DNA from: Corynebacterium parakroppenstedtii
GTDB lineage: Bacteria; Actinomycetota; Actinomycetes; Mycobacteriales; Mycobacteriaceae
Direction: 5' to 3'
Length of the DNA: 64,000 bases
Assembly (NCBI RefSeq): GCF_019754935.1
Contig: NZ_JAGSOA010000001.1
Coordinates: 1,364,001 to 1,428,000 of the forward strand
Position numbers and translations under genes: made by a program. The notes beneath the pieces are model-generated. The model was given only the letters and a program-made list of their open reading frames with translations, made no database searches and was not told where the DNA came from. This document shows positions 8,979 through 17,684 of the stretch, piece by piece; within the stretch, counting starts at the first letter, position 1; each line of letters begins with the position of its first letter.

Positions 8979-11108
8979 TTACACCACCGCCGGGTGCAGG
9001 GTAGACATCGTGTACACCCGCTTGCGGGATACTCCCCAGACCAGGAAGACCATGGTGAGCACCGCAACGAAGGCCAACACGAGCGCGGAATTCCAGAATT
9101 GAGCGTTCAATTCACCGACCCCGGCTTGTCTCATTCCTTCGACGAGCCAACTAAATGGCATGAATGGGTGAAGTATCTGGAAGAACTTGGGCGATGTTTC
9201 GATGGGGTACAGCCCGCCCGCGGACGCGAGCTGCACCACCAAGGCAACGATGCCCAACAACTGCCCCTTTCCTTCACCGAACCAGATAATCAGCGCCTGC
9301 TGGAAGATCAAGAATCCGAAGCCGCCCAGCAACATGAGAGCAGTCCAGGCAAGGAGGTTTTGGGGGCGAATATCCAACGTGAACCAGCTGATGCCAACCA
9401 GCAGCGCGACCTGCAAAACGCTGATCAACAGCGCTGGAGTGGTGGTGCGGATAGCCAACCGCAGCGAGGACACCGACGCAGCAAGGTTCCGTCGGGGGAG
9501 TGGACGAACAACCTGCCACACGAACAATCCGCCCAAGAAAATACCGAAGCCAGCCAGGAACGGGGCTAGGCCTTCGCCCATCGACGACACCTTGTGTACC
9601 CAGCTCTCGTTCAGTTCCGACGGACCAGCCATGGTGTCGGCGTTATGAGCGACCATCTGCGTCGTAAAGGCTGGTACGCGATCCTGCGAGGATGCCAAAC
9701 TATCGTGCAGCGTGCCCGCACCCTCTGACAGCTTGCCGGTTCCTCCGGCTAGCTGCGTCGTTCCGTTCTTCAGGTCCTTTTGGCCATTATTCAGCGTGGT
9801 CGCGCCATCCTGGAGCCGGCTCGCGCCACCCTGCAACTGGCTCAGACCGTTGCTGAGCTGCCCTGCACCTGCGTGAGCTTCACCCAGCTTCGAGGCGATG
9901 GTCTGGCTACCATCCTGGAATTGCTGGAGCGCGCCACTGATCTGAGTGCTGCCGTCGGCCACTCGTCGGGAACCATCGGAAGCCTTCTGAGCACCCTCGG
10001 CGAGCTGGTGAGCAGCTGAATTGGCCTGATTAACGCCGTCGAGAAGTTGACGCACCTGAGGCAGCTGGTTGATACCGGGGATTCCCTCAATCGCGGCCAG
10101 CTTGCCTTTCATCTCATCGAGCCCAGCGGCCAGTTGAGCATTGCCCTGCGCCAGTTTGGCGTTACCGTCGGCAACCTGCTGAGCACCGCTCACAAGTTCC
10201 GTCGATTTCTCGTGGGCAAGACCTAACTTGTCAGTGAGCTGCTGGGCACCCGCTTGGAGCTGCGCAGACCCATCATCCAGCTTCTTCGCACCCGCGTGAG
10301 CTTCACCCAGTTTCGACGTGAGCGTCCCGGCGCCGTTCTTCAACTGCGAGGATCCATTGAGAAGCTTACTGGCACCGTTGTCCAGCTGGGTCGCGCCGCT
10401 ATTGGCGGTCTTCGCACCATTAGCCAACTGGCCGGAACCGTCGGCAGCCTTACCCATTCCTTCGTGGATTTCATTCAGCGACGAGAACACCTTGGCGCTA
10501 GCTGTGTTAGTGATCGACTCATTAATCGTCGAGTGCAGGCGCTCAGCTGCGGCTTTCAGCAGGACAGACGCCGATTTCCCGTTCGCGTCGTTATAGTCGA
10601 AGTTCAGCACAGCCTGGTGCGGATTCTCAGTACCAATGGACGCCACGGACGATGAAAAATCCTGGGGAATCACAACGGTAGCGAAGTACTTACCGTCCTC
10701 CAGACCTTTCCTGGCCTCCGATTCCGAGGGGAATTGCCAATCGAAGGTGGGGTTGGCCTTAACATTCTGAATGATTTCCGGGCCAACATTGACCGGTTGT
10801 CCGTCTTTTTCTGCCGGACGGTCATTATTGACGACGGCGACCTTCATGTCGCTGAGGTTTTCCGTCGGATTCTGGTTAGCCCAGAGGAAGAACGCGCCGA
10901 CGAGCAGCGGGATGGTTGCCAGAATGGCGAGCGCGACGGGGAAGATGCGTAGGCGGTGAATTTCCGAGTTCCGCCCGATCAACATGCGCGGCATGATGCG
11001 TTCGCGGTAGGCCGACGCGCCTTTCCCGCGCGCGGTGAGGCCTCGTCGTTTCGGCCGAGCAGGCGAGGAACCCGCGTCTTTACTGTGGTTGGGCTTGTTA
11101 TTCGCCAT
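8979..11108 (-). CDS. YhgE/Pip-family membrane protein
   Basis: Predicted 709-residue membrane protein. One N-terminal span (FPVALAILATIPLLVGAFFLW, about residues 55-75) is followed by a large extracytoplasmic domain and then about five C-terminal spans ending in FVAVLTMVFLVWGVSR. This architecture is that of YhgE/Pip proteins, related to ABC-2 permeases. The middle 300 residues form a repetitive coiled region with recurring units such as LxxGAxxLxxGS and KLGEAHAGA, typical of the family. The start at 11108 has GAGGAGG 7 bases upstream. The gene overlaps the end of the upstream ABC-type ATPase gene by 11 bases, suggesting the two products work together, perhaps in exporting an envelope component. 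The substrate is unknown. Confidence 0.85.
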   Translation of the reverse strand: MANNKPNHSKDAGSSPARPKRRGLTARGKGASAYRERIMPRMLIGRNSEIHRLRIFPVALAILATIPLLVGAFFLWANQNPTENLSDMKVAVVNNDRPAEKDGQPVNVGPEIIQNVKANPTFDWQFPSESEARKGLEDGKYFATVVIPQDFSSSVASIGTENPHQAVLNFDYNDANGKSASVLLKAAAERLHSTINESITNTASAKVFSSLNEIHEGMGKAADGSGQLANGAKTANSGATQLDNGASKLLNGSSQLKNGAGTLTSKLGEAHAGAKKLDDGSAQLQAGAQQLTDKLGLAHEKSTELVSGAQQVADGNAKLAQGNAQLAAGLDEMKGKLAAIEGIPGINQLPQVRQLLDGVNQANSAAHQLAEGAQKASDGSRRVADGSTQISGALQQFQDGSQTIASKLGEAHAGAGQLSNGLSQLQGGASRLQDGATTLNNGQKDLKNGTTQLAGGTGKLSEGAGTLHDSLASSQDRVPAFTTQMVAHNADTMAGPSELNESWVHKVSSMGEGLAPFLAGFGIFLGGLFVWQVVRPLPRRNLAASVSSLRLAIRTTTPALLISVLQVALLVGISWFTLDIRPQNLLAWTALMLLGGFGFLIFQQALIIWFGEGKGQLLGIVALVVQLASAGGLYPIETSPKFFQILHPFMPFSWLVEGMRQAGVGELNAQFWNSALVLAFVAVLTMVFLVWGVSRKRVYTMSTLHPAVV

Positions 11109-11994
11109 GGTTGGCCTCCTCGGCGGCGAGAGCATGGGTGTGCTGATACGCAGGTGTGCTGCCCGTTCTGCGGCGGGCCGTGTTATCCAGTGAGGTGTCG
11201 AACGTGCCCCCGAGGCTGGCGTCGTCCTGAGAAGACGTCATGGGGGAGCGGGGGATATCGACGCGCGTTTCCTCATTCGCAAGTTCATCTGCAGATTGAT
11301 CTGCGGATTCGTCGATGATGCGGCTTTCATCCCGGTTGTCGGGGCGCTCGGCGAAGATCTGTCGTACGCCGTCCGGGATGGCGCCGACGTTGGCGGTGTT
11401 CGCGACGATCGTGATTCCTAGAGCAGCGGCACGCTGCAGCGATTCCCATAATGCAGCCTGGTCGTTCGGATTGCGGAGGGAATCGACATCGTTATAGCTG
11501 ATCACGGAGGGGCGACACACGAGCGCGACGAAGAGCCTCGCCTGCGCCTGCCCCAACACGGTGAGGTCTTCAATGGGAACGTCGGGCCCCGGGGGCTCGG
11601 TTCCAAAAGCTGCGTGGAGGCATGAGGTCATATGCTCGCCCTCCCACCCGGGCCGACGAGCAATGATCGGCGATTCGAGTGAGATCCGCTCGTAGGCTGT
11701 TTCCGCGATGGTCAGTGCGGGATCCAAATCATCCAGGTCGTCGAACCCAGCGAATGTCGCGATCTTTTGGACTTTCCGCATGTGTTGGGGAATCGTGATT
11801 CCACCCACGGTGACTGTTCCGCCCGAGGGCTTCATGCGGCCCACCAGGGTGAGTAGCAGGCTCGACAGTCCGTTGGACTGGCCGGCGACGAGCGCAACCG
11901 TTTCTCCCGGTTGAACAGTGAAACTTAGCGGCCCGTACACCGGACCCCTCTTTGTCGACAGCTCGACGTCCTGTGCCGAAATGTCCACAGGCAT
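11098..11994 (-). CDS. degenerate ABC-type ATP-binding protein
   Basis: About 298 residues from the ATG at 11994 (an ATG at 12027 is an alternative; neither has a strong Shine-Dalgarno site). The fold is an ABC nucleotide-binding domain: a strand leads into VALVAGQSNGLSSLLLTLVG at the Walker A position, with DLTVLGQAQARLF at the signature and PSVISYNDVDSLR at the Walker B position. The key lysine of Walker A is replaced by serine, the LSGGQ core is altered and the Walker B acidic residues are displaced, so ATP hydrolysis is doubtful. The C-terminal 90 residues are polar and low-complexity. It overlaps the YhgE/Pip gene and may be its partner subunit with a structural or regulatory role. Confidence 0.75.
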   Translation of the reverse strand: MPVDISAQDVELSTKRGPVYGPLSFTVQPGETVALVAGQSNGLSSLLLTLVGRMKPSGGTVTVGGITIPQHMRKVQKIATFAGFDDLDDLDPALTIAETAYERISLESPIIARRPGWEGEHMTSCLHAAFGTEPPGPDVPIEDLTVLGQAQARLFVALVCRPSVISYNDVDSLRNPNDQAALWESLQRAAALGITIVANTANVGAIPDGVRQIFAERPDNRDESRIIDESADQSADELANEETRVDIPRSPMTSSQDDASLGGTFDTSLDNTARRRTGSTPAYQHTHALAAEEANHGE

Positions 11995-12301
11995 GAAGCT
12001 ACTTCGCACCACGCAGCTCCTTATCATCTCAAGATTTACTTTTGTACTGAAAAGCTTGTGAGCGAAATAATAACACAACGGTTTCCACCCACTAATTATT
12101 TTTCGTTTAAAAGTGTGATGGAGTTTCATGCGCGGCTTCCCGCTCACGCGTGACGTAGACCTGAGATACCTAGACGAATCGCCTCTTTCGCCACCTTTAC
12201 GCAGGTAGTAGCCCCTTGAGCGCCGGCGGTGTTTCCTCCAGCGTTTGCGGCGCTTTTCCTACATGCCCCCGCCCCAGCGCGAAGGTTTTTAGAATAGTGA
12301 C

Positions 12302-13279
12302 GTGAATATTCGCAAAATTGCCTCCTGGCGGCCCGATCCGTTGATCGTCATGATCCTCTCAGCAGTGACGATCGCCATCCTTTTCCCTGCTCGCGGGTCT
12401 TTCGCCAGCGCGTGGGATACCGTCACCACCGGGGCAATTGCATTTCTGTTTTTCCTCTACGGCGCGCGCCTCTCACCCGCCGAGGCGTTCGAGGGTCTCA
12501 AGCACTGGCGCCTTCACACCCTCATTCTGGCTTTTACCTACGTCGTCTTCCCGATCATCGGTATCGCACTCTTCCCACTTCAGCACCTGGTGGGCCACAA
12601 CCTGTATGCCGGCTTTTTGTTCCTCTGCCTCGTGCCGTCGACGGTCCAGTCGTCGGTGGCGTTCACGTCCGTTGCCAGGGGGAACGTGGCGGGCGCCATC
12701 GTTAGTGCGTCGACGTCGAATCTGTTAGGTGTCGTAATCACGCCTGTTCTCGTGATGTTCTTCATGTCGGGGTCGGGTTTCCACGTATCCGGCAGCGTGT
12801 TTATCGACGTTGCGCTGCAGCTACTTGTGCCATTCATGCTTGGCCAGATTGCACGTTTGTGGCGTCCAATCGCGAAAATGTCGGCAAGCCCGGTGACGAA
12901 GAATGTGGACCGGCTGTCCATCGCTTTCGTGGTGTACGGGGCGTTTTCGGAGGGAATCGTGTTGGGCGTGTGGACGTCGATCGCGTGGTGGCAGCTGGTG
13001 ATCGTCGTCCTGCTGTCCCTTATTTTGGTCGAGCTGATGCTGTGGTTGACCTGGACCGCCGCGAATCGTTTCGGCTTCGATTACGGCGACCGCGTGGCCA
13101 TTCAATTCTGCGGGACTAAAAAGTCCTTAGCGACGGGCCTCCCCATGGCCGCCGTCATTTTCCCCCAGAGCGCTGCGGTGATCATTTTGCCGCTGATGGT
13201 GTTCCACCAGATTCAGCTGATGGTGTGCTCGGTGCGCGCGAGCCGATACGCGCGCCAGTTGGACGAGCATGCCAGCTAG
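12302..13279 (+). CDS. SBF-like (bile acid:sodium symporter family) transporter
   Basis: Predicted 325-residue membrane protein with nine or ten spans. It resembles the SBF-like/YfeH group of the bile acid:sodium symporter superfamily, with the recognisable segments LFFLYGARLSPAEA, PSTVQSSVAFTSVARGN and FCGTKKSLATGLPMA. The last of these is a strongly conserved helix-breaking motif of the family. The start GTG at 12302 has no ribosome-binding site. A TAGAAT box ends 9 bases upstream, consistent with a leaderless or nearly leaderless transcript. The natural substrate of this branch is poorly known. It is divergent from the ABC/YhgE pair and convergent with the brnFE-like pair. Confidence 0.85.
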   Translation: MNIRKIASWRPDPLIVMILSAVTIAILFPARGSFASAWDTVTTGAIAFLFFLYGARLSPAEAFEGLKHWRLHTLILAFTYVVFPIIGIALFPLQHLVGHNLYAGFLFLCLVPSTVQSSVAFTSVARGNVAGAIVSASTSNLLGVVITPVLVMFFMSGSGFHVSGSVFIDVALQLLVPFMLGQIARLWRPIAKMSASPVTKNVDRLSIAFVVYGAFSEGIVLGVWTSIAWWQLVIVVLLSLILVELMLWLTWTAANRFGFDYGDRVAIQFCGTKKSLATGLPMAAVIFPQSAAVIILPLMVFHQIQLMVCSVRASRYARQLDEHAS

Positions 13280-13320
13280 ACGAACACGCCAGTTAAACGA
13301 ATCGGCCAGGACAAACGCCG

Positions 13321-13686
13321 CTACGCCACAACGTTGAGAAGCACAACGTAGAGTGCGGTTCCACCGAAAATTGAGAGCGTCACACTGTGCCGCCACACGT
13401 GGAGCAAACACGTTCCCGCGATGGCTACAAGGACAGGCCACCATCCACCGCTGTCATGCGACGTTTCCACAGCGGTGTAGACAATGAGCACCATGGTTAC
13501 GCCCACGGGCATGGTTCGGCTGAGGTGGGCCACGAAATCCGATCCCCGCAAACGCGCAATAAACGGAAATGGGAATGCGCGCAAAGCAACAGTGACGACA
13601 CCGATCACGAACAGCATCGCGAGCGTGTGAGACAGTGACACACCTTCGGGTAGCCCATAGTCACCATAAGCCAGCGTTTGAGTCAT
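13321..13686 (-). CDS. brnE: AzlD/BrnE-like branched-chain amino acid exporter small subunit
   Basis: This 121-residue protein has three or four membrane helices and the AzlD-family features ALRAFPF and LSRTMPVGVTMVLIVYT. It overlaps the upstream azlC-like gene by 4 bases (ATGA), so the two are translationally coupled. In Corynebacterium glutamicum the two-component exporter BrnFE pumps out isoleucine, leucine, valine and methionine and is activated by Lrp. No lrp gene is adjacent here, so local regulation may differ. The symbol is given by analogy to that pair. Confidence 0.85.
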   Translation of the reverse strand: MTQTLAYGDYGLPEGVSLSHTLAMLFVIGVVTVALRAFPFPFIARLRGSDFVAHLSRTMPVGVTMVLIVYTAVETSHDSGGWWPVLVAIAGTCLLHVWRHSVTLSIFGGTALYVVLLNVVA

Positions 13687-14483
13687 CGTTGTGTTTCCCC
13701 TTCACCATCGATGGGTTCAAACTGGTCACGGCTAGACCGCAGCGTGAGGGTGTCGTCAACAGTTGGAGACCAAAAGCGCACGAGAAGCACCGCAAGGTAG
13801 AGCCCTAACCCGATAACCATGAGAGATTGTTCTGACACTAGCCATCCGACGGCCGCGCAGATCAGGGCGAGGCCGGGTAGTGACCAGTCGGGATTCGCGG
13901 AAAATGACTCCATGGTGAGCACAATGAATAGGGCGACGAGAGCGAAGGACATCCCGTCGATGGTGGGAATGTACTGGCCGACAAGAGCACCAACTATTCC
14001 CGACGCCAACCATAGGGCTTGCACAACGACCTGGATTGTCAGGACGTGAACGCCGCTGATCGAGCTGTTCTTCGCCATGGACGTCGACGCGATGGCATAG
14101 GACTCATCAGTCAATGCGTAGGTGGAGTAGGCGCGCCAGGCGCGGCTCTTAATCGCGTGGCGGGGGAAGGTCAGGCCGTAGAACGCGTGACGGAAGTTCA
14201 CCATCAATGTTGTTAACCCGGCAGAAAACAGCCCAATTCCGCTGCTAATCAAGCTGATGGTCAGGAACTCCATGGATCCCGCGTAAATGATGGTGGAGAG
14301 TATTGGTGCCCACCACCAGGCAAAACCTGATTGCACGACCAGAAGGCCAAAGGAAAGCCCTAGCGGAATCAGCCCCAGCCCAATTGCCCAGGTTTCAGCT
14401 AAACCTTGCCGGAAGTCGGGACCTAAAGAACCGCCGTGTGCGGGGTTGTTCTGCGGTGATCCGCGGTGTGGTGGTGTGTCCAT
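13683..14483 (-). CDS. brnF: AzlC/BrnF-like branched-chain amino acid exporter large subunit
   Basis: A 266-residue membrane protein of the AzlC family. Characteristic segments are PLGLSFGLLVVQSGF, STIIYAGSMEFLTI, and MVNFRHAFYGLTF followed by ALTDESYAI, which match the conserved AzlC motifs. About seven membrane helices are apparent. The N-terminal 30 residues are hydrophilic, so the true start could be slightly later. It forms a two-gene unit with the downstream azlD-like gene. Together they should form a secondary exporter for branched-chain amino acids, or methionine, in the cytoplasmic membrane. Confidence 0.88.
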   Translation of the reverse strand: MDTPPHRGSPQNNPAHGGSLGPDFRQGLAETWAIGLGLIPLGLSFGLLVVQSGFAWWWAPILSTIIYAGSMEFLTISLISSGIGLFSAGLTTLMVNFRHAFYGLTFPRHAIKSRAWRAYSTYALTDESYAIASTSMAKNSSISGVHVLTIQVVVQALWLASGIVGALVGQYIPTIDGMSFALVALFIVLTMESFSANPDWSLPGLALICAAVGWLVSEQSLMVIGLGLYLAVLLVRFWSPTVDDTLTLRSSRDQFEPIDGEGETQR

Positions 14484-14525
14484 AACGTGTTCTCTACGGG
14501 TGCGAGGTGACGGTTAATTCTCGGT

Positions 14526-15131
14526 TTAATTCTCGTTCGGGTCGATAGGGTAGGTCGCGAAGAGGGGGAGTGGTTGCTCTTGACGACGCATCACCTGCCC
14601 CCAGACATCGACATTGGCGGGAGCGAGGACGTCTTCGGTTAATGCCGGCGCCACGTACCAGTTCCCGCGCTCAATTTCGGCGTTAAGTTGGCCTGGCCCC
14701 CACCCGGCGTACCCGCCGAACATGCGAAGACCGTGCAGCTTCCCTTTCACCTCGTCGGGGTCGGCGTCTAAGTTAACCGTCACAAATCGGTGCGCCGTGG
14801 TGGAGAACAACGTGGTGTCGTCGATGACGGTATCTGGCTTCGCTACGCCGACGGCGAGAACAGTGTTGTGACCCACGGGTCCGCCGAGATAAATCACCTG
14901 AGGTGCGGTAATAAGCGGCGTCCACTGGGGCAGGACATTGTGTGTTGCCATCTCTGTGCGTTCTGTCAGATCGACGCCGACGGCACCGTCGGGACCAACG
15001 TCGAGAAGGAAAATGACGGAGCGAGTCAGCTCGGCAGATACCGTTCCGGGTGCAGAGACCAGCAACATTCCCGCCTCAGGCGGGGTTTTACTCAGCCCAT
15101 TGAACAGGCGATCACTGTAGATATCACTCAT
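14526..15131 (-). CDS. YqgE/AlgH-family protein (DUF179)
   Basis: This 201-residue cytoplasmic protein has the features of the YqgE/AlgH family: an N-terminal GMLLVSAPG, then VIYLGGPVG and the glycine-rich block RMFGGYAGWGPGQLNAEI. Crystal structures of family members exist, but the biochemical role is unknown. The gene overlaps the end of pcnA by 4 bases (ATGA), so the two are translationally coupled. I recall the same neighbour pair in other corynebacteria, though that was not checked. Confidence 0.88.
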   Translation of the reverse strand: MSDIYSDRLFNGLSKTPPEAGMLLVSAPGTVSAELTRSVIFLLDVGPDGAVGVDLTERTEMATHNVLPQWTPLITAPQVIYLGGPVGHNTVLAVGVAKPDTVIDDTTLFSTTAHRFVTVNLDADPDEVKGKLHGLRMFGGYAGWGPGQLNAEIERGNWYVAPALTEDVLAPANVDVWGQVMRRQEQPLPLFATYPIDPNEN

Positions 15132-16639
15132 GAATGTTGCTCCTCTGACTCCTGTTCCTCAGTCCACCATTTCTTCAGCTCTAAGATGGCGTCTTCGCGC
15201 TCTAAAGGCCCCTGATCCAGGCGAACATCTTTCATGTGCTTCCAGGCTTTTCCTACCATCGGTCCTGGTTCAATATCTAGGATCGTCATAATGTCGTTTC
15301 CGTCAAGATCTGGACGGATGCGAGCGAGATCCTCTTTATGCTGAATCTCCTCAATACGACGTTCGAGATCGTCGTACAAGCGTTGTAAACGCCGGGCTTT
15401 CGCCTTGTTCCTGGTTGTGCAGTCGGCCCGCACGAGCCGGTGAAGCCGGGGCAAAAGGGGTCCCGCATCGGTGACATAGCGACGAACAGCGGAATCATTC
15501 CACGCCTTCTCGGTATAGCCGTGGAAGCGCTGGTGCAGATAAATCAGTCCCGAGACGTCTTTGATGAACTGCTTACTGTATTTCAAGGCCCTGAAGCGCT
15601 TGCGGGCCATTTTCGCCCCCACCACGTCGTGGTGATAAAACGTGACGCCTCCGCCGGGTTTCGGGGCCCGCGTGCTGGGCTTTCCGCAGTCATGGAGCAA
15701 CGCCGCCCACCGCAGGACTAAGTCCGGACCATCTGGTTCACGGTCAATAGCTTGGCGCAGCACCTGCAGCGAATGGGCATACACATCTTTGTGTTGCATG
15801 TGCTCATCACGGGTCATGCGCATGGCCGGGATTTCGGGAATGATGTAGTCCGCCAATCCGGTGTCGACCATGAGTTCAATCCCGTCGGTTGGGTGGTCCC
15901 CGAGGATTAATTTGTCCAGCTCAGCGTGGATCCGCTCCGCTGTGATCCGTTGAATGTCCCCCGCCATCCTCTCCATGGCCTCACGCACACGTGGAGCAAC
16001 GCGCAACCCCAGTTGGGACACAAAACGGCAGGCTCGGAGCATGCGGAGGGGGTCGTCGTGAAACGAAATCGCGGGATCGTCCGGTGTGTCGAGATAACCG
16101 CGGACGAGGTCGGTTAATCCGTGAAGCGGGTCATGAAACACCTGCGAACCGTCGCCACGGACCTCAACAGCCATCGCGTTAACGGTAAAATCCCTGCGGG
16201 TTAGGTCCTTGTCTAAGGAATCACCGAAGGTGACCTCTGGGTTTCGTGATTCACCGTCATAAGTGTCGGCGCGAAAGGTCGTCACCTCTATATCTTGGCC
16301 ACTGTGTTGGCCCGAAACTGTGCCGTAGTCAATGCCCGTATCCCACACGGCATCGCATGTGCTCTCCAAAAGCCGGTGGATATCATGCGGCCTGGCATTC
16401 GTCGTAAAGTCAAGATCACTGCTCAAACGCCCTAAAAGAGCGTCTCGGACGGAACCACCGACCAAGTAGAGGTCGCAATCATCATCATTAAAAGCCTGGG
16501 CAAGCGGTGTCATCACGGGGATTAAAGAGGCTAAGTCTCTGTGCGCTCGTGCCAAATATTCTGCCTCCATAACGGACGTGTCATGTGAGGAGCTCGAATC
16601 GGACGGACGCGAATGGGAGAGTGAGGACGAACCAGCCAT
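15128..16639 (-). CDS. pcnA: CCA tRNA nucleotidyltransferase / poly(A) polymerase family
   Basis: Class II nucleotidyltransferase of about 503 residues that adds or repairs the 3' CCA end of tRNAs. The N-terminal catalytic motif is LVGGSVRDALLGR followed by DLDFTTNARP, which holds the two metal-binding aspartates. A tRNA-binding region with FTVNAMA and RACRFVSQLG follows. In the second half an HD domain carries ALLHDCGKPSTR and YHHDVVGAKMARK. The order matches the mycobacterial pcnA ortholog that stands at this location. The start is uncertain: ATGs at 16681, 16639 and 16570 are in frame and the first 35 residues are Ser-rich and unconserved. Two consensus DnaA boxes lie just upstream in the divergent promoter region. 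Confidence 0.93.
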   Translation of the reverse strand: MAGSSSLSHSRPSDSSSSHDTSVMEAEYLARAHRDLASLIPVMTPLAQAFNDDDCDLYLVGGSVRDALLGRLSSDLDFTTNARPHDIHRLLESTCDAVWDTGIDYGTVSGQHSGQDIEVTTFRADTYDGESRNPEVTFGDSLDKDLTRRDFTVNAMAVEVRGDGSQVFHDPLHGLTDLVRGYLDTPDDPAISFHDDPLRMLRACRFVSQLGLRVAPRVREAMERMAGDIQRITAERIHAELDKLILGDHPTDGIELMVDTGLADYIIPEIPAMRMTRDEHMQHKDVYAHSLQVLRQAIDREPDGPDLVLRWAALLHDCGKPSTRAPKPGGGVTFYHHDVVGAKMARKRFRALKYSKQFIKDVSGLIYLHQRFHGYTEKAWNDSAVRRYVTDAGPLLPRLHRLVRADCTTRNKAKARRLQRLYDDLERRIEEIQHKEDLARIRPDLDGNDIMTILDIEPGPMVGKAWKHMKDVRLDQGPLEREDAILELKKWWTEEQESEEQHS

Positions 16640-16699
16640 GTCAGATATCGTACCGGTCGCCAAGACGTGTCTAGTCCCCACCGATCGTTATGACGCGAG

Positions 16700-16726
16700 T
16701 TATCCACAAGTGACCATTTATCCACA
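16700..16726 (+). promoter_or_regulatory. pair of consensus DnaA boxes in pcnA/Nudix intergenic region
   Basis: Two perfect TTATCCACA motifs (16700-16708 and 16718-16726) stand in the same orientation with an 18-base repeat distance. They lie between the divergent pcnA and Nudix genes, about 21 kb from dnaA. They may let DnaA control these promoters or titrate DnaA; this is inferred from the motif only. Confidence 0.6.
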
Positions 16727-16790
16727 GGGAACGCGCAATGTGACTGGCCTATCTACCCACATGCGTTCGTCGGCCTCTATCCTGAAAAGA

Positions 16791-17684
16791 ATGAGTAGGA
16801 GCACACGGCCACAGTCAGCGAGTCAAGACTCGTCCGACGCTGGCCACACGGGGGGCGCCGGATCGCCACGGCGCACGCGGCGCACAAACGGGGGCCGACG
16901 CCGGCGCAGCACCTCTAGCTCGAAAAATAACCGCCAGGGTGGCGATAAGAAGAAGGGTAACCACGCTCAGGGGAGCGGTTCATCGAGGGATAAAAATAAG
17001 CCACATCAGAAGCGTTCGGCGACATCGCGACGAAACAGCTCGCGGAATGCTGGTTCACGCAACAACTCACGCAACGGTGGGAAGCGTTCGAGGCCTGGTA
17101 GGCCACGTGACCAGCGCTCCGGCCGGGGGTCGTCCCGAAACTCGCGGCGGAATAAATCCCGCGCCCTCGCTTCCGTGTACATGCCTACTTCGGAAGAAAC
17201 CTCCGCCGGTGGACTCGTCGTCTCTGGATTAGCTGAAGCCGTTGACGATGCCGGGATCGTGAATATGGATCGCATTTATGTATGCCTGATCGGGCGGCTT
17301 GACCGTCGTGGGCGGCTCCTGTGGTCCATTCCCAAAGGCCACGTTGAGCAGGGCGAAGACCATACCACGACCGCCGAGCGTGAAGTGTGGGAAGAAACCG
17401 GGCTCACCGGGCGCGTTTTCGAGGACTTGGGGACCATTGATTATTGGTTCGTGTCCGACGGAATCCGCATCCATAAAACGGTCCATCACCATCTGTTGGA
17501 ATATGTTGACGGCATATTTAATGATGATGATCCTGAAGTCACCGAGGTCACGTGGGCTCCTGCCTCTGAGCTCGTCGAAAGGCTAGCCTACGGGGATGAG
17601 CGGAAATTGGCCCGGCGCGCGCACGAGATTCTGCCGGATCTGGCACGTCAAGCCCATGCGGAGGGGAGGATGACGCCATGGTGA
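16791..17684 (+). CDS. Nudix hydrolase with long basic N-terminal extension (MutT4-position ortholog)
   Basis: A 297-residue protein whose C-terminal 160 residues are a Nudix domain with a canonical box, GHVEQGEDHTTTAEREVWEE then TGL. The first 125 residues are low-complexity and strongly basic, made of Arg, Ser, Asn, Gly and Lys runs such as RRTRRTNGGRRRRS, suggesting nucleic-acid or membrane-surface binding. By position it corresponds to M. tuberculosis mutT4, which lies between pcnA and the DUF6049 gene. The ATG at 16791 is preferred: TATCCT, a good -10 element, ends 8 bases before it and no Shine-Dalgarno site is present, so the mRNA is likely leaderless. The frame stays open upstream across the DnaA boxes, but that part overlaps pcnA. 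The next gene overlaps by 7 bases. Confidence 0.85.
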   Translation: MSRSTRPQSASQDSSDAGHTGGAGSPRRTRRTNGGRRRRSTSSSKNNRQGGDKKKGNHAQGSGSSRDKNKPHQKRSATSRRNSSRNAGSRNNSRNGGKRSRPGRPRDQRSGRGSSRNSRRNKSRALASVYMPTSEETSAGGLVVSGLAEAVDDAGIVNMDRIYVCLIGRLDRRGRLLWSIPKGHVEQGEDHTTTAEREVWEETGLTGRVFEDLGTIDYWFVSDGIRIHKTVHHHLLEYVDGIFNDDDPEVTEVTWAPASELVERLAYGDERKLARRAHEILPDLARQAHAEGRMTPW

